DNA of 64,000 bases from Locusta migratoria (lineage: Eukaryota; Arthropoda; Insecta; Orthoptera; Acrididae), in NCBI GenBank assembly GCA_026315105.1, contig CM048744.1:362329168-362393167 (forward strand), given 5' to 3'. The notes beneath the pieces are model-generated. The model worked only from the letters and a program-made list of their open reading frames with translations. It did no database searches and had not been told where the DNA came from. Numbering within the stretch: position 1 is the stretch's first letter; the number at the start of each line of letters is the position of its first letter. The translations under genes were made by a program, and so were the position numbers. Below, piece after piece: positions 22,806 to 33,972 of this stretch.

Positions 22806-24199
22806 ATGGCTACTAAGTGTTTTGTATGTGATGAAACAATAGATGGATGAAGTGTTGATGTTTCCCCAGTGACAAAAAAAAGAAGCAAGTAGAGAAAGGG
22901 GAGATAACAATGGCTCATCTTTAGAAGGTTTGCACATCCTTCTGAGTCATCCTGATTCTCGAAAAAATTACATCAGGCCGCAATCCATCAAGGCTCATTT
23001 AAAGAGACAAGCACTCTCATTGTCCTCTGAAGCACGTCATCCTGAAACTTTGAGATCCAAACAGCTGAAATTCGATTTCAAAGCAAAATGTTTCTTTTGT
23101 GCTGAAAGTGTTGATGGTGAGAAAGAGAAGCCCCAGGACAGACACAGGAAGTTACTAATATAAAAAAAGGCGCAACAGAAATGACATACAAGTGATGAGT
23201 ATGGATGCTGCTCAAGCTAGACATGATCAATAGGAAGAGGAAGTTAGAGGCATCTTTCCACCTCAAATGATTTAGTTGTGGAGGAAGCTGTATATCATGA
23301 TTATTATCCGGTTGGACTTTGTGAGACAGTTTTACTAGAAAATCTCAATATTCACGTCTGAAGACTATGTTTCAAATGCAATGGTAGAGGTTAGTGTCTT
23401 ACTGAAGGGGAATAGTGACTCTCCGTTCACTGTAAACAAAATTATGGATGTTATTACTGAGAGTAAACCTGAGTGGAGAAATATCAGAACAGAACTGTTC
23501 AAGAAGTATGGGGATTGCATAATCGTAATCACAGGTTCCAACAGGTTTAAGGTTCCAATAATTTGTTTTAGAGACACTGGGTACAAATTGCTAACCAACG
23601 CATGGTGTGATAAAACGGAAAAGGATGAGGAAGATGAGTGACTCAGGATTGTCCAGAAAGCTGCTCAGATAATAGGGCAAGATATTCAAAGTGAAGTGTA
23701 CAATTCTAATATATACCCTGAAAAAGATAACTTCTTGGAGGATGCAGATTGTCTCCCACAATCCCTCCAGACCTTTCTTGAAGAGGTTACATTGAAAAAA
23801 TGCAAGAAAACTAAGAAATCAAGGAGAAAGCGAGTTGCTGTTGGACTTTCCATCACATCAGTTATCAGGCCACGAACTTTTTTGTCACCAATTTCGACAG
23901 GTATCTCCCTTCTTCTCCACAGGAAATAAGCCTCAAAGAACTTGGTTGCTCTTCTAGCAAGTCGGGGTTTCAGCTCATGTTACTGTGAAGCACAAAAACT
24001 GGACTTATCTGTTATTACCCATCAACAGCTTACCTATAATCCAGCTGCATTTAAACACTGCTCTGTTACATGCCTGAACTGCAAGGGCAACTGCAACAAC
24101 AGAGTTTGAATATTAATTTAGGGTGAAGGTGACGACAGTGACATTGAGATTCTACCAATCTCGTTGGACAACTTCTCCACTACTGACGTAGATGAATGA
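22806..24199 (+). pseudogene. Cys-rich ORF carried by the long-TIR element
   Basis: The function is unknown. The frame opens at ATG 22806 with MATKCFVCDETIDG, a C-x2-C pair. After a frameshift it reads into KAHLKRQALSL and then FDFKAKCFFCAESVDG, a second C-x2-C pair (about 23080-23115). Later blocks are VVEEAVYHDYY (about 23275), VNKIMDVITESKPEW (from about 23425) and IRPRTFLSPISTGISLLLH (about 23870-23925). The C-terminus reads HCSVTCLNCKGNCNNR, a third Cys cluster near 24056-24103, followed by an acidic tail. From 23381 on it is one frame interrupted by stops at 23639, 23927, 24107 and a few more. I recall similar uncharacterised, multicopy proteins in insects, cnidarians and fish that begin with paired zinc-knuckle-like Cys motifs and have a much longer middle. 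If so, this copy is internally deleted between the LASRGFSS block and the terminal Cys cluster. Confidence 0.6.
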
Positions 24200-24233
24200 G
24201 CCTCGATCATTCCTCCTCATAAAACAAAGGATG

Positions 24234-24882
24234 TTGCTTGTAAGTACTTTCATTGTATGATGCATAATGTTATCATAAAAGCTATAATTATAAAAAGGAG
24301 TTCTGTTTCAATTGCATTATTGGCATTGTTAAAGTGTTGGTATTTTCCAAGCTAGCACATTTCGTAAGATAAAAAGTCGCAGCCCTTCAAAACACTCTGT
24401 TCTGGGAGGACATCGAAACTGAGCACACATTTTATCAATGATGTAACTTCTGATTGGCTGAAGATAAGATGTTCTTATAAAATTGAAGGCAATTTAATGC
24501 TCTACAACTTTCTTTCTGACAAACCATCGAGTAAGTCACTAGAAGTAAATGTTTGACAAAAATAGTGGGGCAAAAATGATTTTTTCCTAAATTGTTGATT
24601 TTCAATAACCTTTATCTCGAAAACTGTTGGGAATTCGAAATATGTGTATCAAAACAATTCTATAGAAAATTTAATTATCTTTCACTTTTATTTGGAACAT
24701 GTTTTTCTAAAGCAGACCATTTTTGAGATATAAGCGAAAAACCAAAAAATGGTACCTTTCCACCCCCCCCACCCCTCCCTGCTTTAGCTCACCCCCCAGG
24801 GGTGGGTACTTTTAGTATGTTCACCTCCTAACTATCCTTAACAAAGTCCTGAAGTCAAAAATTCTTGCATGCACTCTGCAAT
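24234..24882 (-). repeat. Right inverted arm of the long-TIR element
   Basis: The reverse complement of the left arm, ending CATGCACTCTGC. Gypsy gag resumes within a few bases. Confidence 0.8.
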
Positions 24883-27705
24883 GTTTTCAATAAGTGGACT
24901 AATCAGTTACTTCAGACCAGGTTGCAAACTATGGTTGATATGGTTAGACAGCTCATTATGGTTATGTTGGCTCAGGCGGACCGTTTAAACTCCATTGCCT
25001 CTGTCGTTGACTTCGGGTGGCGCGGCGTTGGTTGGTTCCGCTACCCGACATGTGTCTGTTTCTTTTCCTCCACCATTTTCAGGGTGTTTGATGACTCTTT
25101 GGAAGACTGGGACTCTTATGAGAAATGGTTGTGACAACACTTCCTCACTTTTGGTGTTTTTCATATGGACTTGTGTAAAACTCTTTTTCTGTCTTGGATT
25201 TCTCACTGCATTTATCACTTACTGTGCCAGCTTGTCCTTCTCCAAGAACAGGTGGCCTTATCCTTTTTGTCAAAATGTGTCATTTGCTGTGTGCTTATTA
25301 CTGCGTCCATACGCACATTATTGTGGCCCGTGTGGAATTTTAGATAGCGTAAGAAGTCTCATCAATCCCATCACGCAAGGGAGGCCGAACTCCACGGACT
25401 TCGTTGCCGCTGTATGTTTGTTACACCTACACATTAGGAATCCAAGGCGGATGACATGGTTCGCAACACCCTTTTACGCTTGGCATTGGATTGCGAGGTT
25501 CATCTATATGTTTTCCAGTTTGAAAACCTGACTCTTACTGAAGTTTGAAAACTGTACAGTCGTTCAAGTTTTTCTGTGCTACTGTGGATCAGATTGAGGC
25601 ATGGGGAAATGTAGCTGATATTTCTCCTGATATTTATCAGCCAGCTGTTTTCTATGTCACTGAGGTTGTCGTGGTGCAGGAAAGTCTCACTGCTGCACTA
25701 GCAGGCTTGTGATGCACAGTGCTGACAGCCTCCACAGCATGAACAGCTCCATGCACCGCAATCTATTCCTTCTTGCCTGTTTTGTTTTGTGGATCACAAC
25801 AGAGCAGCCTACCCTAAGTGTTGGGTTGTTTGGAACAGTTATCATAAAAAGGGCCACATGGTCACTGTGTGATGGTCGTAGCCCTTTTCTGCCAACATGG
25901 ATATGGACATTAATTTCGTGGGTAGTTTACAGGATCGCCCTACACGAGGGCCTCAGTTTCTCTTGTCGATAGTTTGAAAACTGTACAGTTGTTCAAGTTT
26001 TTCTGTGCTACTTGTTGATTGGCACCTGAAAGACTATTATCATAAACGCATTCTGGTCTTGAGCCAATTCACGGTGCCTACAGCTTAATCATTTGTTATT
26101 CGCCCTGTGAATGATACCATGGTTGCTAACATTTCTGGTCTTGACACCATTACCTTTTTTGGTTTCTCTATTTCAGACTTTGTTAATCTAGACTCCGATT
26201 CGGTTCCTTTTCGTAAACTTGAGTTGTTTTGTCAGTAATTTTCATCCCTGTTTGTCGACAGCTTAGGATGTGCCAATGCTATCACTGTGCACTTCACCAT
26301 GAAACCTACGATGCACCCAAAATTTTTTCGAGCCCAGCAGATTCGGTGGCCCTGTGGGACCAAGTCAAGGCCGAACTCGGCTGCCTGCAGGCGTTACAGG
26401 TAAATAAACCTATTTCCTCTAGAGAGTGTGCTACCCCTCTTTCCTCTAGAGAGTGTGCTGCCCCTCTTGTGATTGTAAAAATAAACTCTTGGGTTTCGTA
26501 CATCTATGTGGCCACTTTAAGGTTACTATAAAGGCTCAGTCTGTCATTGATTCCTACCCTCTAACACGCATGGATGAACTGCTTGCTATGCTCACATGGT
26601 CACAATCTTTTTCTCCAGTGGATTTGGCTGAAGCTTATCTCCTTCTTCTGCTGGTTGAAGACTCTAAACATTTGTTGCTTGTCAATGCCCTTTTTGTTGT
26701 TTTTCAGTACCAGTGACTGCTGTTCAGTGTCTCGAGCGCCCTGGCTATTTATCAATGTTTTTTGGAGCAACTTTAGTATCCCCTCTGGCTATGTTAACTA
26801 TTTGGATGATATTGTGGTCATGGGGTCTTCCCCGCTGGACATTTATGGAACTTATGTGCCCTTTTTTCTACTCTCCAGGTAGTGGGTTTTCGATGTAACT
26901 TGGTGAAATCTCATTTTTTTCTAACCATCTATTATGTATCTTGGGTTTGAGATCTCTTCTGCTGGGATCCACCCCCATCTGGACTGTTTAGCTGCCGTTG
27001 TTTCCTTGCCTAGGCCCACGTTGGTTAAATAGTTGCAGGCTTTCCTGGGTAAAGTCGTGTGTTACCATTGCTTTCTGCCTGGGACTGCTATGGTTGTGCA
27101 CCTGTTCCACTGCCTTTTGCATAAGGACATGCCCTTTCTTTGGTCTGTGGACTGTGAATGAGCCTTTTATACCCTGAAACAGCAACTTGTGTTGGCTCCG
27201 TGCTTAACTGCTTACAGTCTGGATCAACACCTTACGCTTGCTACTGCCGCATCCGAAGGGTTTGAACGCCCCAATACGTACGCATCCAAAACCTTGACAG
27301 CTACACAGCAACATTACTCACAGATTGAGAAGAAGATGCTGGCCATTATCTATGCCTTAAAAATTCATGTGTACTTCTATGATATGAAGTTTCACCTTAT
27401 CAAGGAACATAAGCCTTTAAGTGTCACTTTTCCTATGGCACAGGCCGGCTTGTTGGCTATAGTACTGGGCTCTTTTTCTTTCTTGGTACAGAGATTCACC
27501 TCTGCCCTACAGCCCAACACGCTCATGTGGAAACTGTCCCTCACCTCTCTGCTGGACCAGATTCAACCTTTGACCAGCAAGAGCTCCTGTGTTTTTATCT
27601 TGATGCTGGAGCTCAGGCTATTGTAGATGGTTTTCCCTATTACTTCATCTCAGTTGTCGACTCCTGTTGAGTGTGACCTGGTTAAAATAGCTTCTGCAAT
27701 TACCC
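24883..27705 (+). pseudogene. Gypsy gag-pol, heavily frameshifted
   Basis: The order of domains is canonical for Ty3/Gypsy. Gag: VFDDSLEDWDSYEKWL near 25090, then a segment around 25450-25540. Nucleocapsid knuckle remnant: HKKGHMVTV near 25845. Protease/RT linker: PKFFRA near 26320. Reverse transcriptase: VIDSYPLTRMDELLA near 26550, DLAEAYL, and the catalytic NYLDDIVV at 26796-26819 with both Asp present. RNase H: YASKTLTATQQHYSQIEKK (about 27280). An early spacer/integrase-side segment, DGFPITSSQLSTPVECD, lies near 27630. Each is in a different frame, so no polyprotein could be made. Integrase and the 3' LTR are missing. Confidence 0.88.
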
Positions 27706-29477
27706 AGACAAATGTTGGACGGTTGCCTGCTTTCATACTGTATGATCAACCCCAATTGAACCGCTACGTCAGGAGAGGCAATATGGAGATTGATCAACTG
27801 CTTAGGGCGGCTACTCTGTTGGACATAGGTTTGGTTCCTGTTGATGCTATTGATAGGGGGGATTTCACTAGGCATGGCCTGCATCTCAATAGGAAAGGGA
27901 AGGGGAAACTAGCTGGGTTGATAGCAAAATCCTTAAGGGGGGACACTGCAATTCATGGAAGTACTTATTTTTTAGGCTAAGATCAGTATCCAGTGAGAAG
28001 CTCAGGCAGGCAGGTGCTAAAAATGTTGAAAAATCAAATGTTTCTCAGAAAAGTAAAGTAAAAAAATAATGTTAGCATTTTTCACCAGACTATTGGGGTA
28101 CTAAAGAATAAAATAGATGAGCTTTTAGTTTGTTTAGATGATATAGAAACAGATAATGTAATAGATATACTATACCTGTCTGAGCATCACATTGTCACCG
28201 GTATAGAAAATGTGAATGTCAGTGGATATAAATTAGTCTCAAATGTAAGTAGAGATAATAAGATAAGAGGAGGAGTTGCCATATATGCCAAAAGCTATCA
28301 CAGTGTAAAACATTTAGAAACAAAAAAGTTTTGTGTAGAGCAGCATCTTGAAGCATGTGCCTGCCAGCTTAAACTCAATGATGATTATCTTATAATTGTA
28401 ACAGTATATAGGTCCCCTTCAGGGAACTTTCAGTTATTTCTGGAAAACTTGGATGCCTTGTTGTGCTATCTGTCAGATAGGGGGAAGCAAATTATTATTT
28501 GTGGTGATTTCAATGTAGATTCACTGAAAGAGTGTAATAGGAAGAAAGACCTGGAAGTCTTACTTGGTTCATTCAATCTGACATCCGTTATTGATTTTCC
28601 TACTCGGGTAGTAAAGGACAGCAGTACATTGATAGATAACTTTTTTACAGACCAAGATAAGTTTAACAACATAAATGCTTGTCCCATTGAGAATGGTCTT
28701 TCGGATCATGATGCACAGCTAGTAACAGTATATGACATAGCTCCGTTCCGTAATTCGAAACAGTCCACCAGAATTGTGCGCTCGATTAATGACCTAACAA
28801 CTAGAAATTTCAAAGAAAGTCTACAGCAGTTAGACTGGGATGAGGTTTACAAGGAACATGATGTTAATTTAAAATATAATTTATTTCATGATACATTTGT
28901 AAGGGTATTTGATAACTGTTTCCTCAAGAAATTAGTAAAATTTAATTCTAAGAAACCATGCAAAAAATCATGGCTTACTAAAGGAATAAAAATATTGTGT
29001 AACCGAAAAAGGGAACTATATCTGTCCGCAAGAAAGAGTAATAACCCAGAAACAATAAAATATTATAAAAGCTACTGTGCTACATTAAGAAAAGTTATTA
29101 AAATATCAAGAAGCATGTGCATCATGTCTGAGATTAGCTCCTCTGATAATAAAATTAAAACAATTTGGAATATTATTAAAAGGGAGACAGGGCAACCAAG
29201 AGCAGAGGAAGAGGGTATTACCATCAAAACAAATGAAAACTTTATTAACAAAAAGTCAGAAGTTGAAAAAAAATTTTAATGATTACTTTTTAAATGTTGT
29301 AGAGAAAATAGGATCTAAATGTTCATTAGAAGGAGCGAGGCAATTAATGGAAGAGGCCATACCCACACAATTTGAAAAATTGAAATTCCACGCACCTCAC
29401 CTTCAGAAATTAGGAAAATAATAAACTCTCTCAAGAGTAAACGCTCATATGGAATTGATGGCATTTCCAGCAGGGTC
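27706..29477 (+). pseudogene. CR1-like LINE: ORF1 end and ORF2 endonuclease
   Basis: The first segment, to the stop at 27978-27980, ends DFTRHGLHLNRKGKGKLAG, resembling the last block of SGNH-type esterase domains found in ORF1 of CR1-group LINEs. ORF2 is open from 28062 to 29279. It encodes an apurinic-type endonuclease that would nick target DNA for reverse transcription: SEHH near 28179, GGVAIYAKS, IVTVYRSPSG, ICGDFNVD near 28495-28520 and LSDHDAQLV near 28700 (catalytic Asp/His). A linker leads toward the reverse transcriptase. A one-base frameshift near 29270 moves the frame to NDYFLNVVEKIGSKC. A further shift near 29410 gives INSLKSKRSYGIDGIS, the start of the RT domain, where the element is cut off. 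The RT catalytic core and 3' end are absent. This is the longest open frame in the window but is not a host gene. Confidence 0.85.
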
Positions 29478-30143
29478 CATTTGCATGAACGGTCACAGGC
29501 AGACAGTGTTTTTTGGTAATGAAGATCACCCTGTGGCTAAACATGCCTTGGTGCATGGCCAGCACATCTTGGCACAGTGTTACACTGTCCGGATTATCTG
29601 GATACTTCCCACTGACACCAACCTTTCTGAACTCCGGAGATGGGAACTTGCCCTTCAGCTTATTCTCTCCTCCCGTTGCCCACCTGGTCTCAACCTCCGC
29701 TAAATTCAAATTCCCGCCCACCATCTTTAGCATCTTTGCCTCAGTTCTGCGGACAGAGCCTCTGCCTCAAGTGGTATCTCTGTCCAACTTCTTTGCTTTT
29801 TACAAATGTCCGTCTAGATGTGTTTGCGTTTGGATATGTGTGAGTGTGTGTGTATTTGTTTACCTTCCTTTTTGTCCCTTAAGGTAAGTCCTTCCACTCC
29901 TGGGATTGGAATGACTCCTTTTCCACTTCCTTAAAACCCATATCCTTCCCTTTCTCCTCCCCTTTTTTCCTCTTTTTCCTGAAGAAGCTGCCAGTGGTGG
30001 CGAAAGCTTGTATGTGTGTTTGTGTGTGATTTTATTCTTATCTATCGACGAGCCGGTCCATTTGGTAAGTCATCTCTTTTCTATTTTTATTTGTATTTTT
30101 GTTTATCCCACCAGGAAAGTTTCCCTCTATAATTTTCATTTCA
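29478..30143 (+). repeat. Dispersed GT-rich repeat with ORF-like head
   Basis: It begins where the LINE stops. The head reads GSICMNGHRQTVFFGNEDHP to a stop near 29703, which looks like coding sequence spread with a repeat family. It passes through pyrimidine-rich then GT-rich sequence, and includes CCTGAAGAAGC...GGCGAAAGC near 29979-30008. The tail, with CATTTGGTAAGTCATCTCTT and then TTTCCCTCTATAATTTTC, matches my memory of a common grasshopper repeat end. No target duplication was found. Confidence 0.5.
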
Positions 30144-32971
30144 TCAGTTTGAAAACTACATGAAACACTAGACAACATCTTTTAGAATTGGTTTATTTCG
30201 TGGTGAGGCTGTGAGCTGCATCTCAGCAGTTTGAATCTGTAATGGGCTGGATACACATAGAGTACATCATATCAGACCAAAGTCTTTTAACTTGGTACAC
30301 AGCTCTTGTGTGTGAACAGGGTTTTACAACAACAAATGTGACTTGCTGAATCTGTTTCCTGGAATGCAATGTATTACTGTTGAAGGTACTTTTTGTATGA
30401 TTCCCACTCTTCTGCTGTCTTGCTGCAAGTTGGGAAAGACAGTAGATTTAGCAACACTGCCAATAAGATTTAGTAACATTTCTGTTGCTTGTGAATGCGA
30501 GACTTCTTAACTTTTGTAGTCCTCTAACTGTAAAGCTTCCTGATGCCTATCTAACTGCTGTTGATGGAATTGTTGAAACACTGATCTTCATTATTTTTCA
30601 TTAACTCACTAGGTAAAGTGGTCTGTTGTGCAGGGTTCAGTCTTCCACAATGAACACAAAATTATGATGATGAAATCACCCCATATCACTGCCTGTTATG
30701 TTGTAATAGTCTGGATGATACCTTTTAGAATTGGTATATTTGACAGTTCATAGTATAAATGTTTTAAAACAGAAATAGGTAAGTGGTGGTGAAGCCATGT
30801 AGTATAAGAACAAAGTACAATTCTAAATAACTAAGTACCTCTGTGGGTTACCACATTATTTATGTAATTCCTGTTATTTGATAACTACCTTCTTTTCTAC
30901 GACACATTCCAGTTCAACCACTGTGGTTGAATGAGACAACTTATTGCACATTCTGTTCAGATTTTATGTGAGAGCACTTTGTATATATAAGAAGACTGTC
31001 TTTGCTATTGTTAGTCAGTCACTGCTGGCCATCCAAAATGAAACACTCTGAAGCAAGCATCCAAATCACATTAGATGTATTTGTTTATAAAAATGTTGAA
31101 GTAATAATAAATAACAAAGTAATTGAACAAAATAAACAACAAATAAAGAAAATTTGCCACAGAGGAGTCGAAAATTCAAAATCGTTATCAAGATTCATTA
31201 TTACAAAAATTTGTTAAGGATGTTCAAGACTAGAATTTAAACATACACTAGAATGTAATGTTGATGTACACAAGTCTAATGTGGATGACTGAAATGTAGT
31301 GCTTCAAAATAATTATAAAGATCTGACGAATAAATCAAATGACAAGTGAGCTAACACTGGATAGGATGGAGAAGAAAAGGATTTTATTGCTCAGCTGAAG
31401 TAAAAGACACACTGAAAAAGTTTGCAATTGAAAAAATGTGTGACGTACAATGGATAAGAAAACTGTATTATTACAATAACAAACATTGGAGGAATGTAAA
31501 TTATGTGCAAGTGGTGATTGCTGTCAGTGCAGAAACAAAGATGTTAGATTGCAGTAAATCATTGTCAAGTATGATTAAAAATGAATGACAGTTATAGATG
31601 TTAATGTTTATCTTCAGACCACTCTATTGAATGTAATTTTTTCATTGATTCCTAAACAAATGTGGGAAACGTGCCACCATTTATTCAAATATGTCTATTA
31701 GAAAATACAACAAAGTGAATTCTGTGTTGTTTTATTAATTAAACCTTGAGTACATGAATGACAAGCTTGATAAAGGCAATAAATATTACACTGGAATATA
31801 TTTCAGATGATAAAGAAGAAATGATGTCACAGATGTTAGTTGAAGTGAACCATATATGAAATTGTACTTAAAATACATTTCTCTCGCCATGTTATACAAT
31901 AATAAAGGTTATTAAAGAAATCTTAGATGCTAATAAAAAGCTTTTTCATATAGTGAGTTGCAGGAATTAACTATCATCAATAATGTTTTCTCTATAATAT
32001 TAATCTCATTTGATAAATGCAGTCATTCTTTAGACAGCTTATGTAGTTCACTATTAGTTTATATCACATAAAAGTCATTATTTTTAACTCCTTTTGTCTC
32101 AGATATATAAAAAGTACCAGTTACTCATCTTAAAATTTGCTTTTATGAGGGCACCAGTAACATTAAAAAAATATATTTCTTTTTCTGACATAGTAGTATG
32201 GGAAATGGGAAAGTACATTTCTTATGCACAGTATGGATACATATTGAATTTATCTCATATTAAATAAGAAACATTTATGATTTCACTGAAAATCAATCCC
32301 ATGTATCAATCTTCCATTGTGTTTTTGTTATCCTGTCTTTGATAGCAGTGTTGGAAAGCCTGTAATGTTGGTGGGAGCACTTACCTTCCTCTTCTATGGT
32401 CACTTTGAAATTATCAAGATGAGCATAAATAATATGTACTTTAAGAGCACCCTACATCTGATTATGCTGTAGTTATTCTCTGGAGAATTGACCAATTACA
32501 CATTGGTTTTGGCCTCACAGCTACTCGAAAAGTACTACTGTTAAATCAGTACCAAACATTGGTCCCTAGTCAGAAAATTAGAAAATTATTTGCACTGGCA
32601 GATCTTTGTCTGTGGCCCCACAAAAACACCATGTTTGACCTCTGCCTCAAACAGTATGGCAAAGACATGTAGGATAGGTATTAGAAGGCTGTCAAAACCT
32701 GATTTAGACTTCTAACAAATTGTTTCATTAGACAAATTTGTGTAACAGATGTATCAGGACCTTTGTCAGTTCATTTCTATTTAGCCATTATCACTTCTTA
32801 TAGTGAGCCTCAGCATCACTGCTGTGACAAAAAAAAAGGAAGAATGGAAATGTAGTAACACAACTTAGAAAACCATTTGTAAAACAAAAATTCTTTTGTA
32901 TCTTAAAATATAGTTATTTCAATTCTGAACAGAAAAATTTCAAAACTAAGCAAAACAATTCATTAAAAAAT
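30144..32971. other. No gene seen
   Basis: AT-rich, apparently unique sequence of the kind found in long introns or intergenic space. Chance frames only. It is followed by a short (CT)n array at 32972-32990. Confidence 0.45.
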
Positions 32972-32994
32972 TCTCTCTCTCTCTCTCTCTTTTA

Positions 32995-33255
32995 GTAATA
33001 AGGACAGTTTACAACTCACCACAAAGACGTGAGGACGAGCTGCAACAGGTCCATAACCTAAAACACTTTCAGCTGTCAGTCATGGCCTTCTTCAGAAAAT
33101 AGAACATTCACGGCCATAGCCGATTGGTGAAAGTTTTGTATGTGTGTGTCTTTGTTATGTGCTTGTTGCAGCTCATTGTCACATCTTAGCGGTGAGTTGT
33201 AAACTGTCCTTATTACTAGATTGTTAATTCCAACCTGGACTTGCCATTATTAGTA
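32995..33255 (+). mobile_element. Palindromic fold-back repeat D
   Basis: Same family and orientation as 10803-11189: ACAGTTTACAACTCACC at the left and its complement near 33192-33208, then the asymmetric tail CCAACCTGGACTTGCC. The arms are shorter and more diverged, with the central part of the palindrome deleted. No clean target duplication. Confidence 0.75.
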
Positions 33256-33390
33256 TACCTGTCAGATTCAAACATCTTACGAGATGAAACTTGACGGTAG
33301 ATTAAAACACTGGGCCAGAACTGGGATTCTAACATGGTACCTTTGCCTTTAGTGGGCAAGTGCTCTACTGTTTGAGCTATCCCTACACAC
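33256..33390 (-). mobile_element. tRNA-derived SINE, minus strand
   Basis: The reverse complement starts with a tRNA-like head (GGGATAGCTCAAACAGTAGA, then a B-box-like GTTAGAATCCC; 33312-33390). It continues with a tail containing AAGTTTCATCTCGTAAGATG. It is the same family as 33827-33972, in opposite orientation and more diverged. Confidence 0.7.
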
Positions 33391-33426
33391 TTCATGGTTA
33401 GTCCACACAAATTCACAGAAATTTAG

Positions 33427-33755
33427 GGTTAGGTTGCTACTCACCACAGAGACACCTTGATGGGCTGCAGAAAGGCACACACAACAGATAACAACTAACT
33501 AAAAAGCTTTTGGATGTTACAGTCTTCATCTGACAAAGAAACACACACACTCTCACAAACATGAATGCCGTCTCCGGCCACTGTGACGGCAGTCGTATTT
33601 AGATGAGTGTATGTGTTTCTTTGTCTGATTAAGGTGGTAATGTCCAAAAGCTTTTTAGTAATTAGTTTTGTGCCTCTTTGCGGCTCATTGAAACATCTCT
33701 GTAGTGATTAGCAACCTATCCTTCTCGAAAATATTTTTGAACCTTTACTGGAATT
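33427..33755 (+). mobile_element. Palindromic fold-back repeat E
   Basis: Related to repeat A: GGTTAGGTTGCTACTCACCA at the left and a diverged complement near 33702-33722. It has an inner AC-rich part and paired AAAAAGCTTTT segments near 33511 and 33648. It sits between two oppositely oriented SINE copies. Target duplication not clear. Confidence 0.7.
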
Positions 33756-33826
33756 TCCATGTGAAGTTTGGATAGTAGAAGGTGAGGTACTGGCAGAAGT
33801 AAAGTTGCCAGGACATACCGTGAAGT

Positions 33827-33972
33827 GTGCTGGTATAGCTCAGATGGTAGAGCCCTTGCCCGGAAAAAGCAAAGGTCCCGGGTTCAAATCCCGGTTCCAG
33901 CACACAGTTTTCATCTGCCAGGCAGTTTCGTAACAGTGCACAGTCCTCTGAAGAGTAAAAATATCATTCTGG
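33827..33972 (+). mobile_element. tRNA-derived SINE with near-perfect cloverleaf head
   Basis: The first 76 nt fold as a tRNA: acceptor GTGCTGG/CCAGCAC (7 pairs), D stem GCTC/GAGC, T arm CCGGG-TTCAAAT-CCCGG. The anticodon stem is nearly paired, but position 33 is not T. A non-tRNA tail follows (CACAGTTTTCATCTGCCAGG, then TATCATTCTGG). The tail and the minus-strand relative at 33256-33390 show it is a SINE, not a tRNA gene. A scanner may report the head as a tRNA. Confidence 0.75.

Larger units (their letters stand above)
21776..24882 (+). mobile_element. Uncharacterised element with about 650-bp terminal inverted repeats
   Basis: About 3.1 kb inserted in Gypsy gag. The two ends are inverted copies over roughly 650 bp (21776-22441 and 24234-24882), diverged but aligned throughout by eye, including the block TTAGGAGGTGAACATACTAA and a G-rich segment next to a run matching GGTTTTTCGCTT. 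The 1.8-kb core carries a decayed Cys-rich ORF on the plus strand. Its length, arm size and cargo do not match any superfamily I can name with confidence. The target duplication was not resolved. Confidence 0.75.
21627..27705 (+). mobile_element. Gypsy internal region, split by a nested element
   Basis: The leader and first gag codons (SLDFQLPLRDLVQSMS, 21690-21765) are on the left. Gag resumes after the insert at about 24888 (NKWTNQLLQTRLQ) and continues into pol. The 3' end is lost where LINE sequence begins near 27705. Confidence 0.75.

Noticed and set aside
24995..25531. 178-codon frame as a membrane protein
   Set aside because: The hydrophobic appearance comes from reading Gypsy gag in the wrong frame.
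28212..29279. 355-codon open frame as a host gene
   Set aside because: GDFNVD and LSDHDAQ are LINE endonuclease motifs, the frame extends upstream of any ATG, and it shifts into an RT domain.
33827..33903. Functional tRNA gene
   Set aside because: The cloverleaf is good, but position 33 is not T, a SINE tail follows, and a second copy lies nearby.
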